A stretch of DNA of 42,814 bases from NCBI GenBank assembly GCA_015231405.1, contig JADGBR010000015.1:1-42814 (forward strand), given 5' to 3'. The notes beneath the pieces are model-generated. The model was not told the DNA's origin. It did not search any database and saw only the letters and a list, made by a program, of their open reading frames with translations. The first letter of the stretch is position 1, and every line of letters begins with the position of its first letter. The position numbers were made by a program, and so were the translations under genes. Below, piece after piece: positions 36,001 to 42,814 of the stretch. The DNA comes from Candidatus Omnitrophota bacterium. Its GTDB lineage: Bacteria; Omnitrophota; Gorgyraeia; Tantalellales; Tantalellaceae.

Positions 36001-39000
36001 GGAGAAAGCGTAACTTCCATCGGCGTTCTTCCTCACCAGGTATTCGACGCCACCTATCTTAACCGCGCCGTCGGCGACTTTTCCGGTAAGGAACCTTTCC
36101 AGAAGTGCGGTTCCCTGTACGCTGAACGCGGCCCCGTCGAGTATTACGACCTCCTCGCCTTCGACGATCTGGCTCCTGTATTCTTTCCGATCATCATCAG
36201 TGAACACCTTAATGGCTCCATCCACGCGGTACGAGTATCTTCTTCCGTCAACGACACCTGTCATAGCGTCAGCGTCAAGCACCCCGGAGATACGATCCCT
36301 CGAAATAGACAAGGTGCCTTGAGCAGAGTCCTCGGCTATCGTATATGTTATTCCGCTAAGCCTTACCTTGCCGGTTACGGGGTTACTGGCGTATAGCGAC
36401 AACCCGTCGTCGAATATATATTGTCCATGCCTTGTGTTGACGTTCACCTTATATTCATGCCCTTCCGCTTTAATTATATAATCAGCCGTCTTGACGCTCC
36501 TTGAGCTTTCTCTCTCGATATAGGGCACCTGAGAGACACCGTCCTTTTTCACGATACAATTAACTCCGTCGAGTTGGAATTTACCGTCAGAGCCGGTCGT
36601 ATATGACCGGGTACCGTCGGTGACAGTATAGCCCGGGGTTGTCCTGTTGATCGTTATATTCAGCAGGTTATTGCCGATCTCAACCGAATACCCCTCCAGC
36701 GCCACGCTCATGTCGTATCGTTCGACCGCGGAGATCGTCCCTTCGTCAAGGTCGAAAGCGGTGGCATAAGTGTCGGAGCCGCTCACAAAATCTCCGTCGC
36801 GGCCCATTATAGAGAGATCCCCGCCATCGGCGACCGTATATGTAAGGTCGCCGCTCGCATCGGCCCTCTCGACCTGAGCGTCAGTAATGTTGAAATCCAG
36901 GAGCGTGATGATCTTATTCAACACCGTCTGGTCGTCTGTAGTTATTATACCGTCCCCGGTCAGGTCCTTAACGCAAAGCGCGTCTATGTAAAGCTTCGCG
37001 TCCTTGAGGTCAATGACTTTATCGCCGTTAAAATCAAGGAGATAGCGTCCGTTCACTTTCCTGTAAGCGTTCTCGGTCATATAATAACGGGCGATGTCCG
37101 ATATCCTGTCCACGTCGTTATCTGGCAGCGCGGTGTTGTTCTCGAGCTTCCCGTCAGAATTGGTGTCGTTACCGCTTATTACCTTCTGCAGGAATAGCAC
37201 ATCGGCATCATCGATCCTCATGTTATTATCAAAATCTATCCTGGCATCAAAGCCCGCGTCAAGCGACGTCTTCCCAATGAGGCCTCTCACATATTCGACA
37301 TCGCCGTCGTCCACGCGCTTGTCGTTGTGCCGAACATCATAAGTCCTGATGATGGCGGTGAGCTTATCGGTATCATGGGCCGTTACTATCCCGTCTCGGT
37401 CCGGATCAAAATTAGTCATATTGAATCCAGAACGGTTCATATAAACGTCGCGGACCTCGACGCCGGCTGACGAAGAAATATCCTTGAACACATACTTGAT
37501 CTCGTGCTCGCCTTTATCAAGCTCCATCCGGAACGAATTCTCCGAGTATCGCCCAGCTGACGCGTCCAGCTGAAGAGTGCTCTTATACACGCCATCAACA
37601 TAGACCCATACGATATACTTGAATCCCTGCGGCAGGGCCTCGCCCTTAATTTCCCTCGTCGAGAGCCCCACCCAGTAATCGTCCTTTTCCGCGACATCAT
37701 AAGTATAGGCCAGCGACGCGCCTTCGACATGCGACGCCATCGACTTCTTGTTCACGGTATCCGAGAATTTAGTCTTTTTGGTATCCGCTGCGTAAACCCT
37801 TCCCGCCAGGACAGATTCCCCTTTACGCGTTCCGCCGTCGGGCCATCTCAGTGGCGCGATAACATTATCCGAATCGGCATTATAAGCTCCAGGCCATATT
37901 TTTTCATAGATAGTCCTCACGAGGTCCTTGTCGACTTCGTTCACCTTACCGTCACCCGATACGTCGCCTTCAAGATAATGGTCGTAGCTGTATGTAAGAA
38001 TAGCCGAGTCCTTTTCGTCAACCCTTCCGTCCCTGTTGACGTCGGCCAGATCGAACTGCTCGGAGAGTAGCGATATACTGTCGTCCTTGGTAGCCTCGAC
38101 TATCTCCTTCATGAGCTCGACCCATTTGACATCGTCCTCGTTTATCAGGCCGTCCTGCGTATAATCGAAAAGCGCTTCGGGCTTACTGGCGTCATAGGCT
38201 TTTATGAACTCGGCGAGATCGGTCGTCGTTATCGACCCCACCCTTGTAGTCCCGCCCTCAGACATCATCATATATGTGGATTCGTCGGTTGTTCTATTGG
38301 CCTTCTTAAGGTCATATTCCAGGGCCGTGTTCTGAAGATACGTGTTATAAGCATAGTTGGCCATCTCCCTTAAGAGCTGTTTGTCCTTAAGGTCAACGCC
38401 AATGGCGGTGTCTTTATTGTCCATTATATCGATGACCGTCCCTAGCTTTTTCATATCCTCAAGATCTATTTTTGAATTGCCGTCGACATCAGCCCTTTCC
38501 AATTTACGATTTAACACGGTGTTGGCGGTTATCATATCCGCGTCGGCGTTATTCACCATGCCATCGCCTGATACGTCCTCTTTAGGCATGGCCCTGAGAG
38601 CTATATTGCCCTTTCCGTCATCCGTAACATCGAAGAGCTTTCCGCCAATGACAACAAGTATCCTTCCATTCTTATTAAAACTTGTAGCTGATTCCGCGGT
38701 GTTCTTGTTAATGAAGACGTATTCACCGGTGGCCTTACGGGATATCATGTAATCGGCTACCGCCAATGACACTGTTCTTTCTTTTAACGATATTGTCTGG
38801 TCGCTATTTCTTTGGATCGCGTACAGATCATCACCTAGCGCAAGGAAATCCCCCTCGATGCTGCGATACACCTGCGCGGTGCCGATATCGGTAAAGACAT
38901 AACTATCGTTCGCTGTATCCAATTCTACAGAGTAGGTATTAATGCCGACCTTAATGCCTCTTTCGAATATCTTAACTGAGCCTTGAGTAGTTGAATACAT

Positions 39001-42000
39001 ACAACTATAAAGTTTACCGTTAATCTTAACCAGGTTTTGGTATGTGCTCGGGTATTTTACATTCGTCTGGCCATTAACGAAAGTAAATGTCCTGGTCTGG
39101 TCGTATTGCTTTATCGCTGAAAGCACCGGTGGCTCCTGAGAAGAATAAACATATTCCGTTCTTACAAGAGCGGCGTAAGGCTCGGAGTAATACTCGTACA
39201 TCGAAAATGTATCCCGCGTTATGTTATCTTCGCGTATGACCTTTCCACTGTTGTTGTAAGAATCCTTAACGGAACTCCCCTGGTCGTCGATATATTCCTT
39301 CGTAATGATATTCCAGTTGTTGGCGGCCGTATCAAGATTCTCGTAAATAGAATTATGCGCGTAAACGTGTGTCTCGACCTTATCGCCGGCTGATACATCG
39401 CTCATGATCGGATCTGCGTTATTGACCGTATACGCTCCGCTGTATTCGGTCACTTTCACGTTAACGCCGTCCCATTCGTATGTGGAGTAAGTCTTTTTGA
39501 CCGTGTTATAGACAAGGGCTACTTTCCCCCTGGGACCAAGAGAAGAAACGCCGTCGTAGTATTCATATACTAGGTTACCGATAGTTTCGCGCTTTAAGAG
39601 ACCGGTATCCCCGTGATATTCCTTGACCTGGCCCGTGGCCATGATCGTTTGCGAAACGAGTTTGCCGGTCGCGGAATAATCGTAGATATTGGCCGTAGCG
39701 CCCGTAGCGATATACTTTTCTTCGGCATGTTTTATGGCTGAAGATATACCGACCGTTTCGGGATAATAGGTGTAAGTGTACTGCTTACCGGTTTCGAGGT
39801 TCTCACTGGATGTGAGCTCCCCGTTCTGGCCGAATGTCTGGGTGCGCTTCATCGTAACACCAGGCGTGCGCCCGCTCAAGTTATCGCTGTAATAATCCGT
39901 GACCGACGCCAGTTTCCATCCGTTAACAGCGGGGTCAAGGCTTACATTCTCCTGGTTATGGTAATATGTGTAGGTCTTTCTCCTTGCGGCCTGCACTATT
40001 CCCGCGCCAGAATCGTTCCCTGAAAATACGGAATAGACGCCTTCATACTCATGCGCTATGACCATTGAATCGGTCCATTCGTATTTACGGTATACATTAT
40101 TGTCCGGATCGTAATAGACTTTTACCCGGCCGAAGCCCTGCGAGTTGAAGTTCTCGTTATAGTATTCATATATCTCTCCGGATGAGGATATTGTCTTCCT
40201 CTTAAGCACGTAACCGGGATAGGTATCGATATAAGCCTGATGGTCCTCGTAAAAAGACCCTTGAGCGTTATCGTTATGCCTGTAGAATTTCTGGAGGGAT
40301 CCCGTCGCCGAGTCATACCCTTTCCTGTACTGGATCTTGCCGTCGGGGAAATAAGTGTATGTGGTGTAAACTCCAAGGGCCTTTTGTTCTTCCCTGACAA
40401 GTTGTCCGCTGGTGGAGTATACTTTGGTCCCGGTCACCCTCTGGGTCGCCTTCGCGTATTCGGTCTCTGTGACTTTTTTCCAGCCGTTGGTCAAAGTGTT
40501 CGTGCTCTTCTGGTTGCCGTTGTGTTCATAAACCGTACTCTTCACACGCGCCGTGGCCATAATGCCGGAAAGGGCCTGGCTCGTCATGCCTGTGGTGTAT
40601 ACGCCCTGGTATTCCTTTACCGTGACCTTTGCGACCGACCACTCATAAGTTCTATAAACGGATAGCGAGGCGTCATATTCAAGTAGCACCCTTCCTTTCC
40701 CGGCGCTATCGTAATTCTCGGAGGCGTATTCGACGATATTCCCGTTGGCGAGTATTTCGCGCTTAGGCACGTTCTTCGATATCCCGGTATAATAGGCCGT
40801 GCTCACCCCTAGAGACGCTGATGTCGTCATCTCTCCGTTTATAAGATACCTGTTGACCGAAAACAGGGTTCCGCTCGATGAACTGTAGTTTTCGGCTGCT
40901 GAGACTTTACCGGCGTTGGGAGAGCCGAAGTACCTGTAAAGTTTGTAAGTCCCCTGAACGAGATCATCTTCCCGCACAAGGCGACCGGAAGCGTCGTAAA
41001 CGCTTTTTATTCCTGGCTTGGTCTTTAACACGAGCGTCCAGCCGTTAGAATCAGGGTCAAGGTTCGTCACGGCGCCGTTATGCGCGTATACATAAGATTC
41101 TACCAGCTCTTGGGGTTTAACGCCCGTAAGGATGGATTCGCCCTGGGTCGTATACGATCCGCTGTATACGTCAACGGTGACCGACGTCGTGCTCCATGAG
41201 TATGAAACATACCTTCCGGCAGCCTTGTCGTATACAAGCACCACTTTCCCCGTCTGGCTTCCGGGAACAGCTTCATCAAGATACTCATAAACATTTCCGT
41301 ATTTGTCGACTGACATCTTCGTTTTCCCGGAAATATCGTAGCTGACCGTCCTCTTGATAAGGCCTGAGGCAATACTGCCCGAGAGCCTGCCGAATGAGTT
41401 CTGAATGACCTTATATATCGTTGCGCCAAGCTGTATAGAATTCTGGCCGTACGCGGCGCTCGTGTGACCCGGGATATCGACATAAGACGACTTTATCTCT
41501 CCTACCGTGGACCTTGCCTCTTCGGGTTTCTCGCTTATGCGTATGTCTTTAGTGTCGGGATCGACATATATGTTATAGGTCTTAAGACCGATATTAAGTT
41601 CGCGCTCACCGCCTGTGTTATAAAGTTCAACGTCTTTGACGGCCCACCCGTTATAAGCCGGGTCTAGCGCCTTCATCTCACCGTTAGTATTGGCAAGGAA
41701 CGACAACTTTTTAACGCCGTCCCCGGATGAAATGGCAACGACGACCTGATCACCCGACCATGAGAGGGTGATCAAAGCGTCGGAATCTTTATGATAGACC
41801 TTTGAAACCCTGCCGTAACCCTGTCCATCCAGATTCTCGTCAAGGAACTCGCAGTAATTGCCCTGGGCGTCCTGTATCCTCTTGACCCTGCCCGAGACCG
41901 GGTAACGCGTCGCGCCGCTTATCGCGCCGGTGGCGTTATCGATTATACCCGAGAACGTTGAAGCGACCGAGAAAAGGCTCTCTTTGCCGTGCCTCAGAAC

Positions 42001-42813
42001 GCCGTAAGCGGTCGAGCCGATCTTAATAGCCGAAGTATCGTTGTTATAAGCCAGGATGTCGCGGATGGTCCATCCATTCGAAGCCGGGTCGAGAGCCATC
42101 GTCCCCGTAGTATACGCCGCGATGAACGCTAGGTTCTCTTCCGTAGCCACGAGCCCCTTCGCGGTCGAATACGCTCCGGTGTATATTCTCGCGGCGACTT
42201 TACCGGGCGCGTAATCGCTGCCGTCCGTATCCCAGAGGTATTTGATATATGTTTTTGTATCGACATTGTACGCCAGCGAAACCCTGCCGAAACCTTTGCC
42301 GGCCCAGTTCTCGTCCAGGAACTCGGTTATGTTACCTGCATCGTCCGTAACGCGTGAAACCCTGCCCGACGTATAATGCGCGGCAACGGCGCTACCAAGC
42401 TGATTAGCCGCAAGCATGTCTTCCATCCTGCCGGCGACAGCGTAAACATCTTCCTTATGGTTCATCGTGACATTGCCGGTAGTCTGATCGTAGGATATTT
42501 CGTATGTTTCGGTCCCAAGCGACAATTCGGAATACTCTTCGGTAAAGGAATCGTAGTCGCTTGTCAGGATATATCCCATCGGGGTTTTTTTGACGTTATA
42601 GATCACCCCGTCAACCTCGATCTTCTGATTATAAACAAGCTCGCTCCTCACCGGGACGGTGGATAAAAATATCTTGCCCGAAATGCCTTCTTTCTTAATA
42701 GAATACAAAGTCGTCTTGGCGCCTTCGGTTATCGATGCGGTCTGTCCGGACACGTTGACGGCAATAGCCGGAAGAACGTCGTTACTGTAACCCGCTACCG
42801 TGAGAGGCGCGAA
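1..42813 (-). CDS. Internal fragment of a giant multidomain putative surface/secreted protein (14,271 codons, open at both window edges)
   Basis: With + triplets in register from position 1 (42813 = 3 x 14271), the reverse complement reads FAPLTVAGYSNDVLPAIAVNVSGQTASITEG... at the high-coordinate end and ...DSRYHFYGLGQEFISE at the low-coordinate end. In-frame TTA/CTA/TCA (minus-strand stops) were not seen in the reading, and explicit checks of lines across the window all gave continuous protein in the same frame. Confidence 0.96.
121..690 (-). other. EF-loop / CBM-like / EF-loop module
   Basis: ADIDRDGEIDAQDVLLIDQHMGS - FGNSGTINVGLRMKAFGNYDVPLSGYKFKVEVKEPYSAEFVDRGTITVFAGKNYYGEGHLTLENLPIGNYEVRYTWIDQPADSAVQLQELFFED - AVDVDNSGAIDQDDKDYIW. 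Confidence 0.75.
1000..1410 (-). other. F5/8 type C (discoidin)-like domain, copy 3
   Basis: TNEITNLRDNDPNTSFGVTGSDTDNMAKIEYTWPEPRNISGMSVKWGGSSSGNALGNYYFQYFDGSVWVTPNEWKSNATCRNNYAFYTFSLSEPVLAYKVRLVIPDLSVTSYDANTRYSMYISELGVVG. Confidence 0.8.
1495..1820 (-). other. ILEI/FAM3-like domain, copy 5
   Basis: KVNGAYVDKASWTPRAGINIVYTSPAGSVELTNWDTSIPANSNAMAEYLKTIYPDRMDRGAVLLFSKIGETALDGLTSGAYSVLSELGASAISTVDNDERWNMAVSL. Confidence 0.75.
1858..2190 (-). other. ILEI/FAM3-like domain, copy 4
   Basis: KVNGIQVSKSAWTPSPGMNVMYVTADGGYEFTNWDTSDPAKADAMAQYLTELYKSRAKEDGASIAIKKMGNAAFGGLTANAKSILSLMGAKSINDLTGDDEFNLTL. Confidence 0.75.
2230..2640 (-). other. F5/8 type C (discoidin)-like domain, copy 2
   Basis: STDINVIRDGKSNTYYAVDARYTNVIEYDLGAINGVDKVSVEFQNSEMGSYPIESYHFEYYDGEEWHSPDEWDPERGTTPQGNIDGPFYYGTTYNFTLPEAVYAEKIRMVIDKTTDTNLPTFAIAEFAV. 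Confidence 0.8.
2719..3050 (-). other. ILEI/FAM3-like domain, copy 3
   Basis: TDGAGTAKSSWEVSDGINVQITRPDGSIELTSWDTSDPAKANAMADYLAGAVRSRVRDIGSTISFIKKGNSAFLGFTEKLYNQLGSMGAENIRGLANDDAWRYEANI. Confidence 0.75.
3100..3475 (-). other. F5/8 type C (discoidin)-like domain, copy 1
   Basis: SDISLMHDGDNSTATVLQYSGTLEYDFDRTRDIQKMTLRWKKESSGATPVFYWLQYRDVNGVWQQPADWNTGPNSQKQGWGITYEYTLQVPVQATGVRLSRNSNGSGDIGIAEWSCVD. Confidence 0.75.
3520..3850 (-). other. ILEI/FAM3-like domain, copy 2
   Basis: NGTGEIPSTWTHRDGINVLFIDPGMDIADFTSWDTSDPANAEALKVYINARSLKTMSNGARMILSSKGPNAFEGFTPGLYSTLAALGAGNIGVLDSDDTWSYSTRFD. Confidence 0.75.
3841..4092 (-). repeat. Tandem 21-aa (63-nt) repeat, four copies
   Basis: FYHDGVLMTPAGIVASEFTSS / FYVNGTRKVPVEITSSLFTTN / FYVDGSLTDPAAIAAGQSRNM / FFYDAEEITPATYPDAMASRN; exact 63-nt spacing from 4092 to 3841. 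Confidence 0.85.
4561..4857 (-). other. ILEI/FAM3-like domain, copy 1
   Basis: RNGSSVSRDIWAQEGINMVTIDEDTGVRTFTSWDCSDISVVALMTKYLRELPDGTIVLASKEGNKIGALDAAARLAFETAGSAHIREITSGTNWSMSGY. Confidence 0.7.
5410..6580 (-). other. Expanded EF-loop / CBM-like / EF-loop module
   Basis: RRDLNGDGNFDVKDKEILLAGMNS ... SAEYLIKVDSQDNYYIGLSARND ... LKLRVYVDTVYKGDIELPWNSTAVSDDYMSGAIKDKLGAGTHTVKFEWINDFGEETAIRLDSVFVTN ... AADLNGDFMVDDADVNMMFDGL. Confidence 0.7.
5750..6265 (-). other. Second beta-sandwich (CBM/galactose-binding-like) domain nested within the preceding CBM-like domain
   Basis: WDIFSGNFRNDLSKGVYTSSAGDISGTLKMNVTGDDPYLYYTRYYNNSA...MGTARYVEISYRYEGEYSASTASISWSSRSRDSGDANNLDFTRTFDVPGVKNNTGEYRTVLVDMKDIQGWTGNMEAFRFDPANDVQGGSFDIKYIAFKE. 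Confidence 0.6.
6730..7375 (-). other. LamG-like domain, second copy
   Basis: NIKVPGAAINGLKDFTVSQRLKFSPDSNDRSYVMSGALNNNELNEFSTVYDKKVNVWEVYLDGMKYTFDENSTVEDNAWHTVTITREASTISLYIDGYLVSDKQSTSKTITVSGAGFVIGQKQGVIGAGFDHASSFKGEIDDISVWSKAL. Confidence 0.9.
7520..8085 (-). other. EF-loop / CBM-like / EF-loop module
   Basis: RADLDGDGRVDQDDENMVKLAMGS - VTGRGNYNIGLTARTRGEQEIPMRGFDYYRFKVEVDGVDHGVINVKPSRLSYLEDSLNIPLIEGSHTVKFTWLNPEVGLSLEIEEAFVRD - KNCDLDNDGTITNNDLAMVG. Confidence 0.75.
8270..8880 (-). other. EF-loop / CBM-like / EF-loop module
   Basis: MAWDLDSSDTLDMSDWRILEGALGS - NWIDYRFDIAATGAFDIKLQVKNESPYNTLPSGYRYKFDVYLDGSSSKIGTVSISGNNVNFVEGAISISKLTEGSHTFRFVWVNSKEAIVKGYPTWAQPMASIRTVEVA - SRADINKDGKVDSADIDIFLSRY. 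Confidence 0.75.
9540..10140 (-). other. LamG-like (laminin G/concanavalin) domain
   Basis: NAMHFDRSASDTSSFVNIKYY...RDDQTIELWVNPADLSEKMGLVGKSYWGEGQIALNTDGTIEYSYGIDSGNYATFKTTSGISAGNWSHVALVRDLANMKIKFYINGELVNEFTAPYNRSAGTTNPAYIGYGNYYKNFSVIPMPMRGDIKDVSWWSRSLGADEV: canonical LamG motif order. Confidence 0.9.
10440..10620 (-). other. Dockerin-like pair of calcium loops
   Basis: GSQSIDADSDVDVEDENILRNAIATGVYYPACDLDPDGKIDQLDMAKFLFM. Confidence 0.85.
10780..11490 (-). other. DUF1080/LamG-like domain, copy 5
   Basis: FSGDFNTDGVNPDSIFEMAYLMGDYSGSSPYEYYKPNFWENEDTWVVRDGKLKQIFQNKTYQ...GGDIYLRYVNDNNYYRMRFFDNDNVKIEKVF...AARGDTLEVFIGTVKVLSAIDSSSTKITAGNAGVGTPDGVAADFDDLEIS. Confidence 0.8.
11965..12590 (-). other. 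DUF1080/LamG-like domain, copy 4
   Basis: ADFSGNTDLTKWEMPQ...SASISADMQIINNSGGRPEMDLYLRYTDDNNYYRMRVTCDDDKVVIERKKAG...DIDGDTGIITAYVGGIKVASVTDLSNNKLTSGKSGIGTNFTSAKIDNVKVG. Confidence 0.8.
13320..13490 (-). other. Dockerin-like pair of calcium loops
   Basis: NSGDINRDGDIDQADEDLMISSVTAGDFDWMTDLNDDQATDDNDLAIFRKW. Confidence 0.85.
13640..14305 (-). other. DUF1080/LamG-like domain, copy 3
   Basis: ENFDTLSEGNVDIPQVFGLYFDDTISRPWPNWWSSQTTWMIENGRLNQTFQ...SASMTVESCIYGG...DLYARFVDKDNYYRMRVTMDDKVVIERRRG...AVNGNELRAYINGQEVARVNDSSPSRIASGNAGIGVMSDVKASFDNFGLS. Confidence 0.8.
14785..15390 (-). other. DUF1080/LamG-like domain, copy 2
   Basis: DDFNDGNYAGWVVKDAVNSWAIQQDGTLRGPQ...SISAKVRMGDVTMLDHYEHSAILYAGYQDAGNYYKMTLEDRQSQVTISKVSGG...NWYRLSFVVTQDSQGVKLNAFVGDDLVASALDHSATVLRGGYSGLGTNTAGWDFYFDDIKTGG. 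Confidence 0.8.
15400..16580 (-). repeat. Beta-rich repeat segment
   Basis: VIEANGVEYQIYWEGDIVKFDWG, ILLNGTLYSLASNKTSKEVVLDE, IQLGTNEYMVLDNGDGTYTFGKLADTELFTSKTDGTVEIYEGG, IELGGIRYKLVKEGANITLEEL. Confidence 0.75.
16605..17090 (-). other. CBM-like domain followed by a calcium loop
   Basis: NEINYSFDAAKSGIFDIGLYATTYNGITAPKFNGEDMGYEFSVKIDGVDRGSFMVRAKSDGSVQGVLPLYMAEGAHELNIVWKIPSWYPAANVTGDLSLEVTNVFV then YDLDKDLDIDAGDLAI. Confidence 0.65.
21280..21390 (-). other. Thrombospondin-type-3-like tandem calcium repeat
   Basis: TSDLDHDGQLDPNEAFFDVDNDGIFDGADPKYKG: closely spaced D.D.DG..D sites without the dockerin helices. Confidence 0.65.
25240..25280 (-). other. Isolated dockerin-type calcium loop
   Basis: KADLNGDGRVSYADKAKLQQ. 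Confidence 0.75.
27175..27580 (-). other. Proline/aromatic-rich non-repetitive segment inside the calcium-loop array
   Basis: NMPITIEDIYRGNLVTVGDLADGSPKIGHIQVPAPIPYPVDKNWILDGDDVRPGDARVEISDMYNQVENPAGDNPEPVQPGYRNIYGGEGRGPFVQTFSYNVPEFDENNRPINVINWYGYPIVINVKDYMG. Confidence 0.7.
30170..30700 (-). other. DUF1080/LamG-like concanavalin-fold domain, copy 1
   Basis: GDWEVKGSKMVSSAYSVRASVMMYDKSPDLGNFILETDVRNGYSGDGAGLVFRAQDENNYYDLIINRTNGRLEFRKIV...WARLKVQADGDNFVFSLNGQAMFTATNSQFSSGKAGLVAGKDNPAEFDNFAVG. Confidence 0.75.
31370..31850 (-). other. EF-loop / CBM-like / EF-loop module within the calcium-loop array
   Basis: KADIDGNGTIGQGDFSTWAAF - FGWAYKPEVTGSYRVELSLKSSEFAMVKVDVYDNERLVGSFKTGTTPSGFTVEGVNVDLSADTVNHNIKFVITKETSKATTLEVDKVRMIRP - YDIDSDGRYTVDDGRLIQRMI. 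Confidence 0.65.
32690..33170 (-). repeat. Beta-rich repeat segment
   Basis: LTINGIDYNVVYNSGGITFTLSAKDGSYTVTVSDSGSYVLKGAEIAYTAV...VAIHGAVYTVKAENISGGRIKYTFTHGPDVYQS. Confidence 0.7.
33170..33545 (-). other. Calcium-loop cluster with a helical spacer
   Basis: SSNGNPEVNGADIAAL, LDLNGDGLLDESDINKM, VDFNKSGLADDADRAIY, with charged helix-like spacer RADIELKLKDMSIPLEQKSRLEEMYQRIY. Confidence 0.8.
33545..36830 (-). repeat. Long uncharacterised beta-rich repeat region
   Basis: Serial units such as VKIGGVEYLVRKNADGSYAFSSG, VVINGYKYYISEDTSTGQISLGEAV, VLVNGNKYMIKKNLDSTVTVTRGEYSV, VMMNGVIYKVVYDFVTGRYVFDDGYNFFQTD, LTIKGAVYSVSRDPSSNSVIVRETTPV. Confidence 0.8.
36830..38590 (-). other. Dockerin/EF-hand-type calcium-loop array, about 10-13 loops, interrupted by a CBM-like domain
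   Basis: DVSGDGMVNNAD, DVDGNSKIDLED, DYTQDGLINEDD, DVNRDGRVDEKD, DVSGDGKVNEVD, DPDRDGIVTAHD, DFDNNMRIDDAD, DFNGDKVIDLKD, DLTGDGIITTDD. Confidence 0.85.
37430..37800 (-). other. CBM-like jelly-roll domain between two calcium loops
   Basis: ASLAYTYDVAEKDDYWVGLSTREIKGEALPQGFKYIVWVYVDGVYKSTLQLDASAGRYSENSFRMELDKGEHEIKYVFKDISSSAGVEVRDVYM; the 'V.VDG...........L..G.H.I.Y.......' pattern is typical of CBM/galactose-binding-like folds. Confidence 0.6.
38590..39060 (-). repeat. Beta-rich 'INGxxYxV' repeat segment
   Basis: LVKINGKLYSCMYSTTQGSVKIFERGIKVGINTYSVELDTANDSYVFTDI...FLALGDDLYAIQRNSDQTISLKE...ILVVIGGKLFDVTDDGKGNIAL. Confidence 0.7.
39060..42400 (-). repeat. YD/Rhs-like repeat region, about six units spaced ~480-600 nt
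   Basis: Recurrent FLDENWAGKGFGRVSLAYN / FLDENLDGQGYGRVSKVYH / YLDEAVPGSQTGKVVLVYD / YASENYDSAGKGRVLLEYD / YYNENFNSQGFGRVKVYYD / YYDGVSSLGPRGKVALVYN, each followed by Y..Y.W....V...Y.G.Y. YD-type strings such as YDYSATGKLVSQTIMATGQVKEY and VYSTSGQLVREEQKALGVYTTYTYF lie between them. Confidence 0.75.
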
Positions 42814-42814
42814 G

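Noticed and set aside
41100-41483. Minus-strand 127-aa ORF (and other minus-strand ORFs in the track) as genes
   Set aside because: They lie in a different frame from the giant ORF, are Arg/Ser/Thr-rich out-of-frame translations, and overlap recognisable in-frame coding sequence.
39060-42400. Rhs polymorphic toxin
   Set aside because: No PxxxxDPxGL-type Rhs core boundary or toxin tip was recognised; the YD-like block is N-terminal to more than 13,000 residues of adhesion-type modules.
1-42814. CRISPR arrays, tRNA/rRNA genes, insertion sequences, prophage genes
   Set aside because: No direct-repeat/spacer pattern, RNA signature, transposase motif or intergenic space was seen; the entire window is accounted for by one coding frame.
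1-42814. Giant ORF as artefact of low-complexity or collapsed repeat assembly
   Set aside because: Repeat copies are strongly diverged at DNA level (for example the ILEI-like copies at 1495-1820 and 1858-2190) and many distinct domains are interspersed, so the frame is not simple repeat expansion; long-read confirmation would still be useful.

Overview
The window appears to be the interior of one gene. On the minus strand, the frame whose codons occupy + triplets 1-3, 4-6, ... 42811-42813 reads as continuous, sensible protein from 42813 down to 1. That is 14,271 codons with no in-frame stop found by hand reading, and it is open at both ends. The ORF track omits it because neither start nor stop lies inside the window; every listed ORF is a short overlapping or antisense frame. 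The encoded protein would be over 1.5 MDa from this fragment alone, is very Cys-poor, and is a mosaic of extracellular-type modules. From N to C terminus (high to low coordinates) these are: about six YD/Rhs-like units (42.4-39.1 kb); an uncharacterised beta-rich repeat of the form 'hINGxxYxVxxDxxxGxhxLxE...YxFxDGxxxYxS' that fills most of the protein; dockerin/EF-hand-type calcium loops, including an array of roughly 45-50 loops (32.7-25.3 kb); jelly-roll/CBM-like domains repeatedly placed between two calcium loops; five DUF1080/LamG-like and two LamG-like domains; a 4 x 21-aa tandem repeat; and a C-proximal block of five ILEI-like domains with three F5/8C (discoidin)-like domains. I saw no RNA gene, mobile element, CRISPR array, promoter or second gene. 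The style resembles giant surface proteins reported from Omnitrophota and some Planctomycetes, but taxonomy is inference. Domain names are by-eye assignments without HMM searches.
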